NCBI GenBank assembly: GCA_018902795.1
Contig: JAHIQD010000013.1
Coordinates: 1-59,076, forward strand
From: Bacteroidota bacterium
GTDB lineage: Bacteria; Bacteroidota; Bacteroidia; Flavobacteriales; Weeksellaceae
Direction: 5' to 3'
Length of the DNA stretch: 59,076 nucleotides
Part shown: one piece after another, positions 33,813-42,138 of the stretch
How positions within the stretch are numbered: position 1 is the stretch's first letter
Layout: each line of letters starts with the position of its first letter
Notes under the pieces: generated by a model
Seen by the model: the letters and a program-made list of their open reading frames with translations, nothing else
Told to the model about the DNA's origin: nothing
The model's database searches: none
Translations under genes and position numbers: made by a program

Positions 33813-34199
33813 TTAAATTTTATTTTTAAGGAAATAAAAAATAAGCATCGCCCAGGAGATAATCATCAGTAAGCCACCAATCGGTGTAATCGGCCCTAAA
33901 AATTTAAAATTCATTCCTGAAACATCATTAAAAGCCAATAAATAAATACTGAATGAAAAGATAAATGTTCCCGCAATCATCAGGATGGATATCCATTTTT
34001 CTGAAGGCGTTTCAAATTTCAAAATATACCCGACAATCAGTAAAAACAGTGCCGAATACATCTGATATCTTACTCCGGTTTCGAAATTGGTGAGTTTTTC
34101 TACCGATAAAACTTTCTTTAAGGCATGTGCTCCGAAAGCGCCTAATATTACGGAAAGCAATCCGTAAACCGCACCAACAACTAATGTAAATGTCTTCAT
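33813..34199 (-). CDS. DUF423-family small membrane protein
   Basis: The 128-residue protein has four hydrophobic spans. The first runs through VGAVYGLLSVILGAFGAHALKKV, the diagnostic motif of the DUF423/YwdK family (GAFGAHAL). The later segments FLLIVGYILKF, MIAGTFIFSFSIYLLAF and PIGGLLMIISWAMLIFY complete the fold. Function is unknown. It lies between the 56-residue membrane protein and the zinc-ribbon-like protein in a tightly packed operon. Confidence 0.85.
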   Translation of the reverse strand: MKTFTLVVGAVYGLLSVILGAFGAHALKKVLSVEKLTNFETGVRYQMYSALFLLIVGYILKFETPSEKWISILMIAGTFIFSFSIYLLAFNDVSGMNFKFLGPITPIGGLLMIISWAMLIFYFLKNKI

Positions 34200-34200
34200 A

Positions 34201-34371
34201 TTATAATTCTCCTTTTTGATACATGATAACCAATTTTCCGATCAGCGATAAAACGCTGCCTATGATAAAAAACCAGGAAAACCTTTTTGAACCGGCAAAT
34301 CCCGGATCTTTCGTCGTTCTCAGAAAAATTCCGAAAACCAACAGCAAAACAGCTAAAACAATTCCGAACAT
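34201..34371 (-). CDS. 56-residue two-span membrane protein
   Basis: A complete 57-codon frame from ATG at 34371 to TAA at 34201 fits exactly between HMG-CoA reductase and DUF423, with 1-bp gaps on both sides. The product begins MFGIVLAVLLLVFGIFLR, has a polar loop TTKDPGFAGSKRF, and a second span SWFFIIGSVLSLIGKLVIMY. The tight spacing and two clear spans make it a real gene although it is very short. Its function is unknown. Confidence 0.7.
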   Translation of the reverse strand: MFGIVLAVLLLVFGIFLRTTKDPGFAGSKRFSWFFIIGSVLSLIGKLVIMYQKGEL

Positions 34372-34372
34372 A

Positions 34373-35701
34373 TTATTGCGCTCTTAAATTATTGAATTCG
34401 TTAATCACTTCATGATGCGTCACGGTTTTGTCCTTGAAATAAGTTACAAAATGATCTTTTTCTGCTTCTGTGGCGCCCAACTGGTTTAAGATATTCAGCA
34501 GGTGCATTTTCATGTGACCTTTCTGGATTCCGGTCGTTACCAAAGAACGCAGCGCCGCAAAATTCTGTGCCAAACCTGAAACCGCAAGAATACTCATCAG
34601 TTCCTGCGCTGATGGTTTTCCTAACAGCGCCAGAGAAAATTTAACCAACGGATGCAGATTCGTTAACCCACCTACAACTCCTACAGAAATCGGCAAATCA
34701 ATCCAGAATCTGAAAATTCCGTCATCAATCGTGCAGTGCGTTAAACTGGTGTATTTTCCGTCTTTCGCTGCGTAAGCATGAGCACAGGCTTCCGTTGCGC
34801 GAAAATCGTTTCCGGTTGCGATCACTACAGCATCCACACCGTTCATTACGCCTTTATTATGCGTTGTAGCGCGGAAAGGTTCAATTTCAGCAATCGTTAC
34901 CGCTCTTTTAAATTTGGTTGCAAATTCTTCGTTGGAGATTCCGCTGTCGTCTTTTAAATCTTCAATTCTGCAGGAAACCTCAGCTCTAACGATACAGTCA
35001 GGAGTGAAATTAGATAAAATGTTCATCACAATCTGAAGAGAATCTTTTTCCTCCTGGGTGAAAGTTTCTTCTTTCGCAACTTCTTCTTTCAGCGTTTTCC
35101 CAAACTGTTCCAGACAAGAGTTGATAAAGTTAGCTCCCATCGAATCCACTGTATCGAAACTTGCTTTCAGTTGGAAATAATTTTCAAGATCCGCAGTTTT
35201 ATCGATGAGACGGATGTTTAATATTCCGCCGCCACGGTTTCTCATGTTTTTGGTGATGTCTTCTGTGGCTTCAAACAGTCTTTTCTTCAGTTTAAAATTG
35301 AAAAAATGCTGCAGTTTATGAGGTTCCACATCCAGAATAAAATGGGTGTGACCTAATTTTTTAGTATTGATGATGGTCGTTTTGAAACCGCCTTTATCAA
35401 TCCAGAATTTAGCGGCTTTTGAAGCTGCTGCAACGACCGAACTTTCCTCAACCGCCATAGGCAACGCAAGCAGTTTTCCATCGATTAAAAAATTCGGGGC
35501 AATTCCGTAAGGCATATAAAAATTGGAAACCGTGTTCTCTGAAAACTCTTCGTGAAGCTTTTGCAGGGTGGCATCGGAATTCCAGTACTGATGTAAAATC
35601 TGCTCGTAACTGCGGTCTTCATTAAGATATTCTTTAATGAGCCAATCAATTTTTCTTTGTTTTGAAAGTTTCGAAAAACCTTCTACAGGACTGTGATTCA
35701 T
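34373..35701 (-). CDS. Hydroxymethylglutaryl-CoA reductase (class II-like)
   Basis: HMG-CoA reductase converts HMG-CoA to mevalonate for isoprenoid synthesis. The 442-residue soluble protein has the catalytic lid and glutamate region LLALPMAVEESSVVAAASKAAKFW and the nucleotide and substrate motif VDAVVIATGNDFRATEACAHAYAA, and lacks membrane spans. The size and motif style are those of bacterial class II enzymes. The ATG at 35701 (MNHSPVEGFSKLS) is preferred to an upstream TTG at 35722 that adds seven residues. It is the first gene of a tight operon with four small or membrane proteins. Confidence 0.92.
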   Translation of the reverse strand: MNHSPVEGFSKLSKQRKIDWLIKEYLNEDRSYEQILHQYWNSDATLQKLHEEFSENTVSNFYMPYGIAPNFLIDGKLLALPMAVEESSVVAAASKAAKFWIDKGGFKTTIINTKKLGHTHFILDVEPHKLQHFFNFKLKKRLFEATEDITKNMRNRGGGILNIRLIDKTADLENYFQLKASFDTVDSMGANFINSCLEQFGKTLKEEVAKEETFTQEEKDSLQIVMNILSNFTPDCIVRAEVSCRIEDLKDDSGISNEEFATKFKRAVTIAEIEPFRATTHNKGVMNGVDAVVIATGNDFRATEACAHAYAAKDGKYTSLTHCTIDDGIFRFWIDLPISVGVVGGLTNLHPLVKFSLALLGKPSAQELMSILAVSGLAQNFAALRSLVTTGIQKGHMKMHLLNILNQLGATEAEKDHFVTYFKDKTVTHHEVINEFNNLRAQ

Positions 35702-35782
35702 TGAAATATGATTAAAGTTCAAATATAAGGATTTTTAGCAGTAAGATGTGGGCGGAGACCGTAACTTTTGTCAGGTAAAAAA

Positions 35783-35806
35783 AATCACCGAAAATTTTCG
35801 GTGATT
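35783..35806 (-). terminator. Intrinsic terminator of the ABC-F gene
   Basis: The perfect palindrome AATCACCGAAAA / TTTTCGGTGATT is followed by a T-run on the minus strand, about 30 bp past the ABC-F stop codon. Confidence 0.88.
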
Positions 35807-35835
35807 CAATATCGCATGGATGTTTCTAATAATAA

Positions 35836-37758
35836 TTAATCGAGCTGCGTTCCCAGAAATTCCCATTCCTGCAAAGCTAAATCGAGGTCTGCTTTTTGGG
35901 CATTGTATTTTTCTAACACTTCTTCTGACGGATTTTCTTTGGTGAACGTCGCTTCCATTTCTTCAATCTTCAATTCAAGTTCCGCGATTTTCTCTTCAAC
36001 CTTCTTTAATTTATTCTGAATGCTTTTCTGATCCTTGCTTACAAAAACAGGTTTCACTTCAACAGGTTTTTCAACCACTTTTTCAACAACAGGTTCATTT
36101 CTCAGCTCCTGTAATTTCGATTTTTCTGCAGAAACCTCTCTGATGCTTTCTTTCTGACGGAATTCCAGATACTCATTCACATCACCCAAAAACTCCTTCA
36201 TTTGGCCGTCGCGGAATTCAAATATCTTATCACTCAATCCCTGTAAAAATTCCCGGTCGTGAGAAATAACGATTAAAGTTCCTTCAAATTTCTGAAGCGC
36301 CAATTTGATGATTTCTTTGGACTGAATATCGAGGTGATTCGTCGGCTCATCCATAATCAGCGTATTGAAAGGCCTAAGCAAAAGTTTACACAAAGCCAGT
36401 CTGTTACGTTCACCTCCGGATAACACTTTCGTTTTTTTCTGAACATCTTCACCCTGGAAAAGGAAACTTCCCAATAAATCACGTACTCTTGGGCGGGTTT
36501 CTTCGGTTGCTGCATCTTCAGCTTCTTCCAGAACGGTTTTATTCGGTGTTAAAACCTCTTCCTGATTCTGTGCGAAATATCCGATGTTTACGTTATGACC
36601 AAGGTTCCATTCACCTGAATAATCTTTAATTTCTCCGGATAAAATTTTTGCAAGCGTTGTTTTTCCCTGACCGTTTTGTCCTAACAATGCGATTCTGTCG
36701 CCGCGTTCCACAAAGAAATCCACTTTATCGAAAACCTGTTTCTTACCGTATGCTTTTCCTAAATTTTTAGCTTCAAAAATCACTTTTCCCGGAATCACGG
36801 ACTGTACGAAACGGATGTTGAATTTAGAAACATCATCATTATCAATTTCAATACGGTCAATTTTATCGAGTTTTTTAATCAATGACTGTGCGAAAGAAGA
36901 TTTGGTAGCCGAAGCCCGGAACCGGTTGATGTTATCTTCCATCTGCTTGATTTCGACATCCTGGTTTTTCTTGGCCTGAATTAATTTCTCTTTTCTTTCT
37001 TTACTGAGTTCCAGATACTTGGTGTAATTCGCTTTATAATCATCAACTTTTCTGTTGTTGATATCGAAAGTCCGGTTACAAACTGAAGTCATAAACTGTT
37101 TATCGTGACTCACCAGCACAATAGCACCGGGATAATCTTTCAAAAACTCTTCTAACCAAATGATGGATTCCATATCGAGGTGATTCGTCGGCTCATCGAG
37201 AAGCATTAAATCATTTTTCTGAAGAAGCAGTTTTGCGAGTTCAATCCTCATTCTCCAACCCCCTGAAAATTCGTCGGTGATTTTATGGAAATCATCCGCT
37301 TTGAAACCTAAACCTAAGAGTACTTTTTCAACATCACCTTCCAGATTATAGGCGTCGTGATGCATTAAAAGATCATTCAGTTCAGTCATTTTATGAATCA
37401 GATTTTCGTAGGAATCACTTTCATAATCAGTTCTGGTTACCAACTGATGGTTCACTTCATCCAGTTCGTTTTTCATCGCATTGATCTGCTCGAAAGCCTG
37501 TAAAGTTTCGTCCCATACGGTACGTCCTTTCACAAAATCAAGATCCTGTTTCAGAAATCCGATGGTAATGTTTCCTTCCGGAACGATATTTCCTTCGTAG
37601 AAATTAATTTCCCCGGTTAACATTTTGAGCAGCGTAGATTTTCCTGCGCCGTTTTTACCGACCAGACCTATCTTATCATCTTTTTTAATGGTGAAATTTA
37701 CATTTTGGAAAAGATAATTTCCTGAATGATGAAGACCTAAACCTTGAACTGATAACAT
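35836..37758 (-). CDS. ABC-F family ATP-binding protein
   Basis: The 640-residue soluble protein has two ATPase domains and no membrane span. Domain 1 has Walker A GKNGAGKST (about 36-44), signature FSGGWRMR and Walker B LLLDEPTNHLD. Domain 2 has GQNGQGKTT, signature LSGGERNR and LIMDEPTNHLD. The P-site linker and a C-terminal coiled coil (about 560-635, KLKKVEEKIAELELKIEEM) are present. ABC-F proteins bind the ribosomal E site and assist stalled or antibiotic-bound ribosomes. This looks like a housekeeping type rather than a resistance determinant. A -7 box is at 37796-37803. Confidence 0.93.
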   Translation of the reverse strand: MLSVQGLGLHHSGNYLFQNVNFTIKKDDKIGLVGKNGAGKSTLLKMLTGEINFYEGNIVPEGNITIGFLKQDLDFVKGRTVWDETLQAFEQINAMKNELDEVNHQLVTRTDYESDSYENLIHKMTELNDLLMHHDAYNLEGDVEKVLLGLGFKADDFHKITDEFSGGWRMRIELAKLLLQKNDLMLLDEPTNHLDMESIIWLEEFLKDYPGAIVLVSHDKQFMTSVCNRTFDINNRKVDDYKANYTKYLELSKERKEKLIQAKKNQDVEIKQMEDNINRFRASATKSSFAQSLIKKLDKIDRIEIDNDDVSKFNIRFVQSVIPGKVIFEAKNLGKAYGKKQVFDKVDFFVERGDRIALLGQNGQGKTTLAKILSGEIKDYSGEWNLGHNVNIGYFAQNQEEVLTPNKTVLEEAEDAATEETRPRVRDLLGSFLFQGEDVQKKTKVLSGGERNRLALCKLLLRPFNTLIMDEPTNHLDIQSKEIIKLALQKFEGTLIVISHDREFLQGLSDKIFEFRDGQMKEFLGDVNEYLEFRQKESIREVSAEKSKLQELRNEPVVEKVVEKPVEVKPVFVSKDQKSIQNKLKKVEEKIAELELKIEEMEATFTKENPSEEVLEKYNAQKADLDLALQEWEFLGTQLD

Positions 37759-37795
37759 ATATATTAAGCAATTAGTAATGAGTATTTTCGAGGTG

Positions 37796-37803
37796 CAAAA
37801 GTA
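37796..37803 (-). promoter_or_regulatory. Putative -7 box for the ABC-F gene
   Basis: TACTTTTG on the minus strand matches TAnnTTTG, 37 bp upstream of the start codon. No convincing -33 box was found. Confidence 0.5.
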
Positions 37804-37902
37804 AGGAAACTAATTGAATTGTTCTATTTTAAGAAAACAGAGCAGATTCGTGAAAAAAAGTTTTAAAATATTTACCTTTAACCCCTTTAAATCCAACTAA
37901 AA

Positions 37903-38733
37903 ATGAAAAATTTAATAATCGCATTAACCACTTTTCTCATGGTTAATTTCCATGCTCAAGATTTAAAAGTGATGACTTTCAACATCAGACTTTCCCTGGA
38001 ATCTGATAAAGAAAATTCCTGGGACAACAGAAAAACGGATGCTTTGAAGCTGATGGATTATTATCATCCCGATTTTTTCGGTGTTCAGGAAGCGGTTCCC
38101 CAACAGATGACGGACATCAAAACAGGTCTGAAAAATTATGATTTTGTTGGAGTTGGACGGGATGACGGCGCGGACAAAGGCGAATATTCTGCAATTTTTT
38201 ACGACACGGAAAAACTCCAGGTTCTGCAGTCAGGAACTTTCTGGTTAAGCGAGACACCTGAAAAACCTTCAAAAGGCTGGGACGCTGCTTATAACCGAGT
38301 TTGCACTTATGCCTTATTTAAAATGAAAAAAGGCGGCAAAAAATTCTGGGCTTTTAATGTTCATTTCGATCATGTAGGAAATGTTGCACGAGAAAATTCT
38401 TCAAAACTAATTCTGGAAAAAATCAAGGCCTTTAATCCTAAGAACCTGCCTGTTGTTTTAACGGGAGATTTCAATTTAACGGATGAAACTGCACCGATAA
38501 GAATTATTTCAGAAAACTTAAATGACACCTTCTATCATTCTGAAAAACCGCATTATGGGCCGGCGGGAACCTTCACTGCTTTTGACATCAACACTATTCC
38601 CAAAGAAAGAATTGATTATATTTTTGTGAAACATTTCGAATGCGAAACCATCAGAACCATCAATGACAGAAGGGAAAACCTTTTATATCCTTCCGATCAT
38701 TTTCCGGTAATTGCCGAGTTAAAATTCAAATAA
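37903..38733 (+). CDS. Exported endonuclease/exonuclease/phosphatase-family protein
   Basis: The 276-residue protein has a short signal peptide (MKNLIIALTTFLMVNFHAQ). The EEP fold motifs are FNIRL at the start, FGVQEA, HFDHVGN, the catalytic GDFNLTDE and the final YPSDHFPVIAEL. EEP proteins cleave phosphoester bonds in nucleic acids, inositol phosphates or lipids. As an exported protein in the Bacteroidetes periplasm it could scavenge phosphate from organic compounds. No catalytic residue is missing by eye. The substrate is unknown. Confidence 0.87.
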   Translation: MKNLIIALTTFLMVNFHAQDLKVMTFNIRLSLESDKENSWDNRKTDALKLMDYYHPDFFGVQEAVPQQMTDIKTGLKNYDFVGVGRDDGADKGEYSAIFYDTEKLQVLQSGTFWLSETPEKPSKGWDAAYNRVCTYALFKMKKGGKKFWAFNVHFDHVGNVARENSSKLILEKIKAFNPKNLPVVLTGDFNLTDETAPIRIISENLNDTFYHSEKPHYGPAGTFTAFDINTIPKERIDYIFVKHFECETIRTINDRRENLLYPSDHFPVIAELKFK

Positions 38734-38785
38734 AAAATCCACCGGATGACTCCGGTGGATAAACACAAATGATGAAAAAAAATTT
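38732..38785 (-). terminator. Hairpin element copy 1 (stem, then AAACACAAATGATG motif)
   Basis: A 10-bp stem ATCCACCGGA / TCCGGTGGAT (38737-38760) is followed on the plus strand by AAACACAAATGATG and a run of A. On the minus strand it is a good terminator because T follows the stem. It also carries a micro-ORF ATG at 38769 (MMKKNLFSCY). Copies 2 and 3 lie at 38908-38963 and 39081-39138. Confidence 0.7.
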
Positions 38786-38907
38786 ATTCTCTTGCTATTG
38801 AAGCATTAGAATAGGGCAAAGGAAAGTAATATTTCGGACATAGCAAAATTTATTTTCACCTATTATCTCAGTTTGAAGCATTACTATTGAAAATCAGACA
38901 AATAAAG

Positions 38908-38963
38908 AATCCACTGCTATTTCGCAGTGGATTCCAAAAACACAAATGTTGAAATTAAATTTC
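38908..38963 (-). terminator. Hairpin element copy 2
   Basis: Stem GAATCCACTGC / GCAGTGGATTC (11 bp, 6-nt loop) is followed on the plus strand by AAACACAAATGTTG. A micro-ORF at 38947-38973 would read MLKLNFRF. The minus-strand side of the stem is T-rich. Confidence 0.65.
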
Positions 38964-39080
38964 AGATTTTAAACATCAAATTCCGTGCAATAATATGTTA
39001 ACTAAAGTTAAACTTTAAACAAAAGATTTTTACCCCAATTGAAAATAATTTTTACCTCTCCAATTCATAAATCCTAAAAA

Positions 39081-39138
39081 GAAAATCCACCAAAATATTT
39101 GGTGGATTTTCAAAAACACAAATGATGAAAAAAAATTT
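39081..39138 (-). terminator. Hairpin element copy 3, nearest to clpB
   Basis: A stem of up to 14 bp (GAAAATCCACCAAA / TTTGGTGGATTTTC) is followed on the plus strand by AAACACAAATGATG. A micro-ORF at 39122-39142 would read MMKKNF. On the minus strand the stem is followed by TTTTT, so it probably terminates clpB. Confidence 0.7.
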
Positions 39139-39185
39139 CTAATATGTAACGGAGTTTTTATCGAATTATTTTTCTGTATTAAAAA

Positions 39186-41789
39186 TTATTCTGTTTTTCT
39201 GAAGACCAAACCGCTTTCCTCAAAATAATCCAGGGTAATCCGGTCGCCATCATTTACTTTGCCGGCAAGAATTTCTTTTGATAATTTATTGAGGACTTCC
39301 TGCTGCAAAACCCTTTTCAACGGCCGCGCTCCGAAAGCCGGATCGTAACCTTTCGTCATAATATAATCGATCGCATCGTCGGTTGCTGTCATAAAGATTC
39401 CGCGTTTTTCCAGCATTTTATTGAATCCGCGTAACTGATAGTGCACAATTTTTCCGATTTCTTTTCTGTTTAAAGGCTGGAAGAGCACCACCTCATCAAT
39501 CCTGTTCAAAAATTCAGGCCTTAAAGTCTGTTTTAATAAGGAGAAAACATCGTCTTTAGTCTGAGCCAGTGTTTCTTCATCAATATCGTCATTTTCGTCA
39601 TGATCAGCAAGGTCGAAACGTTCCTGAATCAGTTGTGAACCGAGATTGGAGGTCATAATGACAATTGAATTTTTAAAATTCACCACTCTCCCTTTATTAT
39701 CCGTCAGTCTTCCGTCATCCAAAACCTGCAGCAAAGTATTAAAAACGTCCGGATGCGCTTTTTCAATTTCATCCAGAAGCACCACAGAATAAGGTCTTCT
39801 GCGAACAGCTTCGGTCAACTGCCCTCCTTCATCATAACCCACATAACCCGGAGGAGCACCCACCAAACGGGAAACTGAATGCCTTTCCTGATATTCGCTC
39901 ATATCAATTCTGGTCATGTTATTTTCGTCATCAAACAGTAATTCCGCGAGTGCTTTCGCCAATTCCGTTTTTCCTACACCGGTTGTACCGAGAAACAGAA
40001 AAGATCCGATCGGCTTCTTCTCGTCGTTGAGGCCGGCTCTGTTTCTGCGGATTGCATCAGCCACAGCTTCAATTGCTTCATCCTGTCCCACTACTCTTTT
40101 ATGAAGTTCGTCTTCCAAATGCAGCAATTTTTCCTTTTCACTCTGTAGAAGTTTGGTCACAGGAATTCCGGTCCATTTCGAAATAACTTCAGAAATATTT
40201 TCAGCAGTTACTTCCTCTTTAATCAGTTCATTCTGATTATTCTGCATTTCGAGTTCGAGCTTCTGCAAATCGGCTTCTTTTTCTTTTATTTTTCCGTACT
40301 GAATTTCAGCAACTTTGGCATAATCTCCGATTCTTGACGCACGTTCGGCTTCCAGTTTTAATGCTTCAATATCTTTTTTGATCGAGGTTAAATCTTCAGA
40401 TTTCTGTTTTTCTTTCAGCCATTTTGCATTAATTTCGTTACGCTGTTCCGATACTTTTGAAATATCTTCTTTCAGGTGGTTAATTTTCACCTCATTTCCT
40501 TCCCTTGAAATCGCGGCCAGTTCAATTTCCATCTGCATCAGCTTTCTGTCTAAAACATCCAGTTCTTCAGGCTTTGAATTGATTTCCATTCTCAGTTTGG
40601 CTGAAGCTTCATCAATCAGATCAATGGCTTTATCCGGTAAAAAACGGTCAGAAATATAACGCTGAGACTGTTCCACTGCGGCAATAATCGCTTCATCTTT
40701 GATTCTTACTTTATGGTGTGCTTCGTATTTATCCTTAATTCCACGCAGAATGGAAATCGCTGATTCCGTGTCAGGTTCTTCCACCATCACTTTCTGGAAA
40801 CGTCTTTCCAGCGCTTTATCTTTTTCAAAATATTTCTGATATTCATTTAAAGTCGTTGCACCTATTGCTCTCAATTCGCCTCTAGCCAAAGCCGGTTTCA
40901 GAATATTCGCCGCATCCATCGCACCTTCGCCACCACCAGCGCCAACCAAGGTGTGAATTTCGTCGATGAACAGAATAATTTGTCCTTCAGATTTTATCAC
41001 TTCATTGATGACTGACTTCAGCCTTTCTTCAAACTCACCTTTGTATTTCGCACCGGCAATTAACGCACCCATATCGAGTGAATACAAGGTCTTATCCATT
41101 AAGTTTTCGGGGATATCGCCAGAAATAATCCGGTGTGCAATTCCTTCAGCAATAGCTGTTTTACCAACACCCGGCTCACCGATAAGAATTGGATTGTTTT
41201 TGGTTCTTCGCGATAGAATCTGCAAAACCCGTCGGATTTCTTCATCACGTCCGATCACCGGATCGAGTTTTCCTTCCGCAGCGAGTTCGTTGAAATTTTT
41301 TGCGTATTTATTTAAACTCTGATACGTTTCTTCGGAACTTGCTGAAGTCGCCTTCGATCCTTTACGGAGTTCATTAATGGCGGTTTCCAAACCTTTTTTG
41401 GTTACGCCCATATCTTTCAGCATTTTCGAAACGTCGGAATTCACTTCAAATAAAGAAAGCCAAAGATGTTCAACCGTTACAAATTCGTCACCCATTTTTT
41501 TGGCGACATTCGGCGCGTCGAGCAAAACCCTGTTGGCGGCTTGTGAAAGATAAATATTTCCACCTTCTACTTTCGGAAGTTTTTCTATGTTTTCACGGTT
41601 TCTGTCTCTTACCAAACTCAGTTCAGCTTCTGATTTCTTCATTAAGAATTCAGAAATATTTTCATCTGCCTGAAAAATTCCTTCAAGCAGATGTTGAGGT
41701 TCAATACTTTGGTTGCCGAATTCCATTGCAACCTGCTGTGCTTTCTGGATGGCTTCCTGCGATTTTACGGTATATTGATTTAAGTTCAT
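39186..41789 (-). CDS. clpB: ATP-dependent disaggregase ClpB
   Basis: The 867-residue AAA+ chaperone has the complete ClpB layout. The N-terminal Clp repeat domain (about 1-145) is followed by NBD1 with Walker A GEPGVGKTAIAEG and the long middle coiled-coil domain (about 405-525). NBD2 has Walker A GTTGVGKTELAKAL and sensor GYDPAFGARPLKR. ClpB threads aggregated proteins with DnaK after heat shock. It is monocistronic, with a clear promoter at 41830-41860 and terminator hairpins downstream. Nothing is missing. Confidence 0.98.
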   Translation of the reverse strand: MNLNQYTVKSQEAIQKAQQVAMEFGNQSIEPQHLLEGIFQADENISEFLMKKSEAELSLVRDRNRENIEKLPKVEGGNIYLSQAANRVLLDAPNVAKKMGDEFVTVEHLWLSLFEVNSDVSKMLKDMGVTKKGLETAINELRKGSKATSASSEETYQSLNKYAKNFNELAAEGKLDPVIGRDEEIRRVLQILSRRTKNNPILIGEPGVGKTAIAEGIAHRIISGDIPENLMDKTLYSLDMGALIAGAKYKGEFEERLKSVINEVIKSEGQIILFIDEIHTLVGAGGGEGAMDAANILKPALARGELRAIGATTLNEYQKYFEKDKALERRFQKVMVEEPDTESAISILRGIKDKYEAHHKVRIKDEAIIAAVEQSQRYISDRFLPDKAIDLIDEASAKLRMEINSKPEELDVLDRKLMQMEIELAAISREGNEVKINHLKEDISKVSEQRNEINAKWLKEKQKSEDLTSIKKDIEALKLEAERASRIGDYAKVAEIQYGKIKEKEADLQKLELEMQNNQNELIKEEVTAENISEVISKWTGIPVTKLLQSEKEKLLHLEDELHKRVVGQDEAIEAVADAIRRNRAGLNDEKKPIGSFLFLGTTGVGKTELAKALAELLFDDENNMTRIDMSEYQERHSVSRLVGAPPGYVGYDEGGQLTEAVRRRPYSVVLLDEIEKAHPDVFNTLLQVLDDGRLTDNKGRVVNFKNSIVIMTSNLGSQLIQERFDLADHDENDDIDEETLAQTKDDVFSLLKQTLRPEFLNRIDEVVLFQPLNRKEIGKIVHYQLRGFNKMLEKRGIFMTATDDAIDYIMTKGYDPAFGARPLKRVLQQEVLNKLSKEILAGKVNDGDRITLDYFEESGLVFRKTE

Positions 41790-41794
41790 ATTAA

Positions 41795-42073
41795 TAATTT
41801 TTAGTTTCAGAAAATATTAAGAACCCATACAAATTTATGAATTCTTAATATCGTTATCAATCATTTTTTAATCAAATTGTTATTCACAAAAAGTGTTCTT
41901 TATTAAATCCCAACCGCTTTTTGAGACAAAATTTCCGAATTAAACAGCTGACAACGTGTATTTTAAGCCATAATTTCCGGAAAAAGTGATTTTAAATCTC
42001 TTCCGCGGACAAAAATGGGACTTAGCCGCCTATTACGATATACTGATTTAAACTAACACGAGATGGGAAATTC
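41795..42073. other. Gene-free region between clpB and paaE
   Basis: About 340 bp in total separate the two divergent genes. It holds the clpB promoter (41830-41860) and the paa promoter (42074-42103). I see no RNA gene or repeat. Confidence 0.6.
41830..41860 (-). promoter_or_regulatory. Promoter of clpB
   Basis: On the minus strand TTG (41858-41860) lies 20 bp upstream of TAAATTTG (41830-41837), matching the Bacteroidetes primary sigma consensus TTG-N19-21-TAnnTTTG. The -7 box is about 41 bp before the clpB ATG. Confidence 0.75.
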
Positions 42074-42103
42074 TTTGTTCCTTTTAAAAAATAAGTATAT
42101 TTG
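42074..42103 (+). promoter_or_regulatory. Promoter of the paaE-paaA operon
   Basis: TTTG (42074-42077), an 18-bp spacer and TATATTTG (42096-42103) closely match TTTG-N19-TAnnTTTG. The -7 box is 36 bp before the paaE ATG. Confidence 0.8.
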
Positions 42104-42138
42104 TTAAAATCAGTTTTTAAAAGTTTTTCAGTAAAAAT

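Larger units (their letters stand above)
38734..39185. other. Gene-free 450 bp between the EEP gene and clpB
   Basis: Contains three copies of one hairpin/micro-ORF element, described as separate features. Otherwise it shows AT-rich sequence with no gene, repeat or RNA that I can recognise. Confidence 0.6.
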
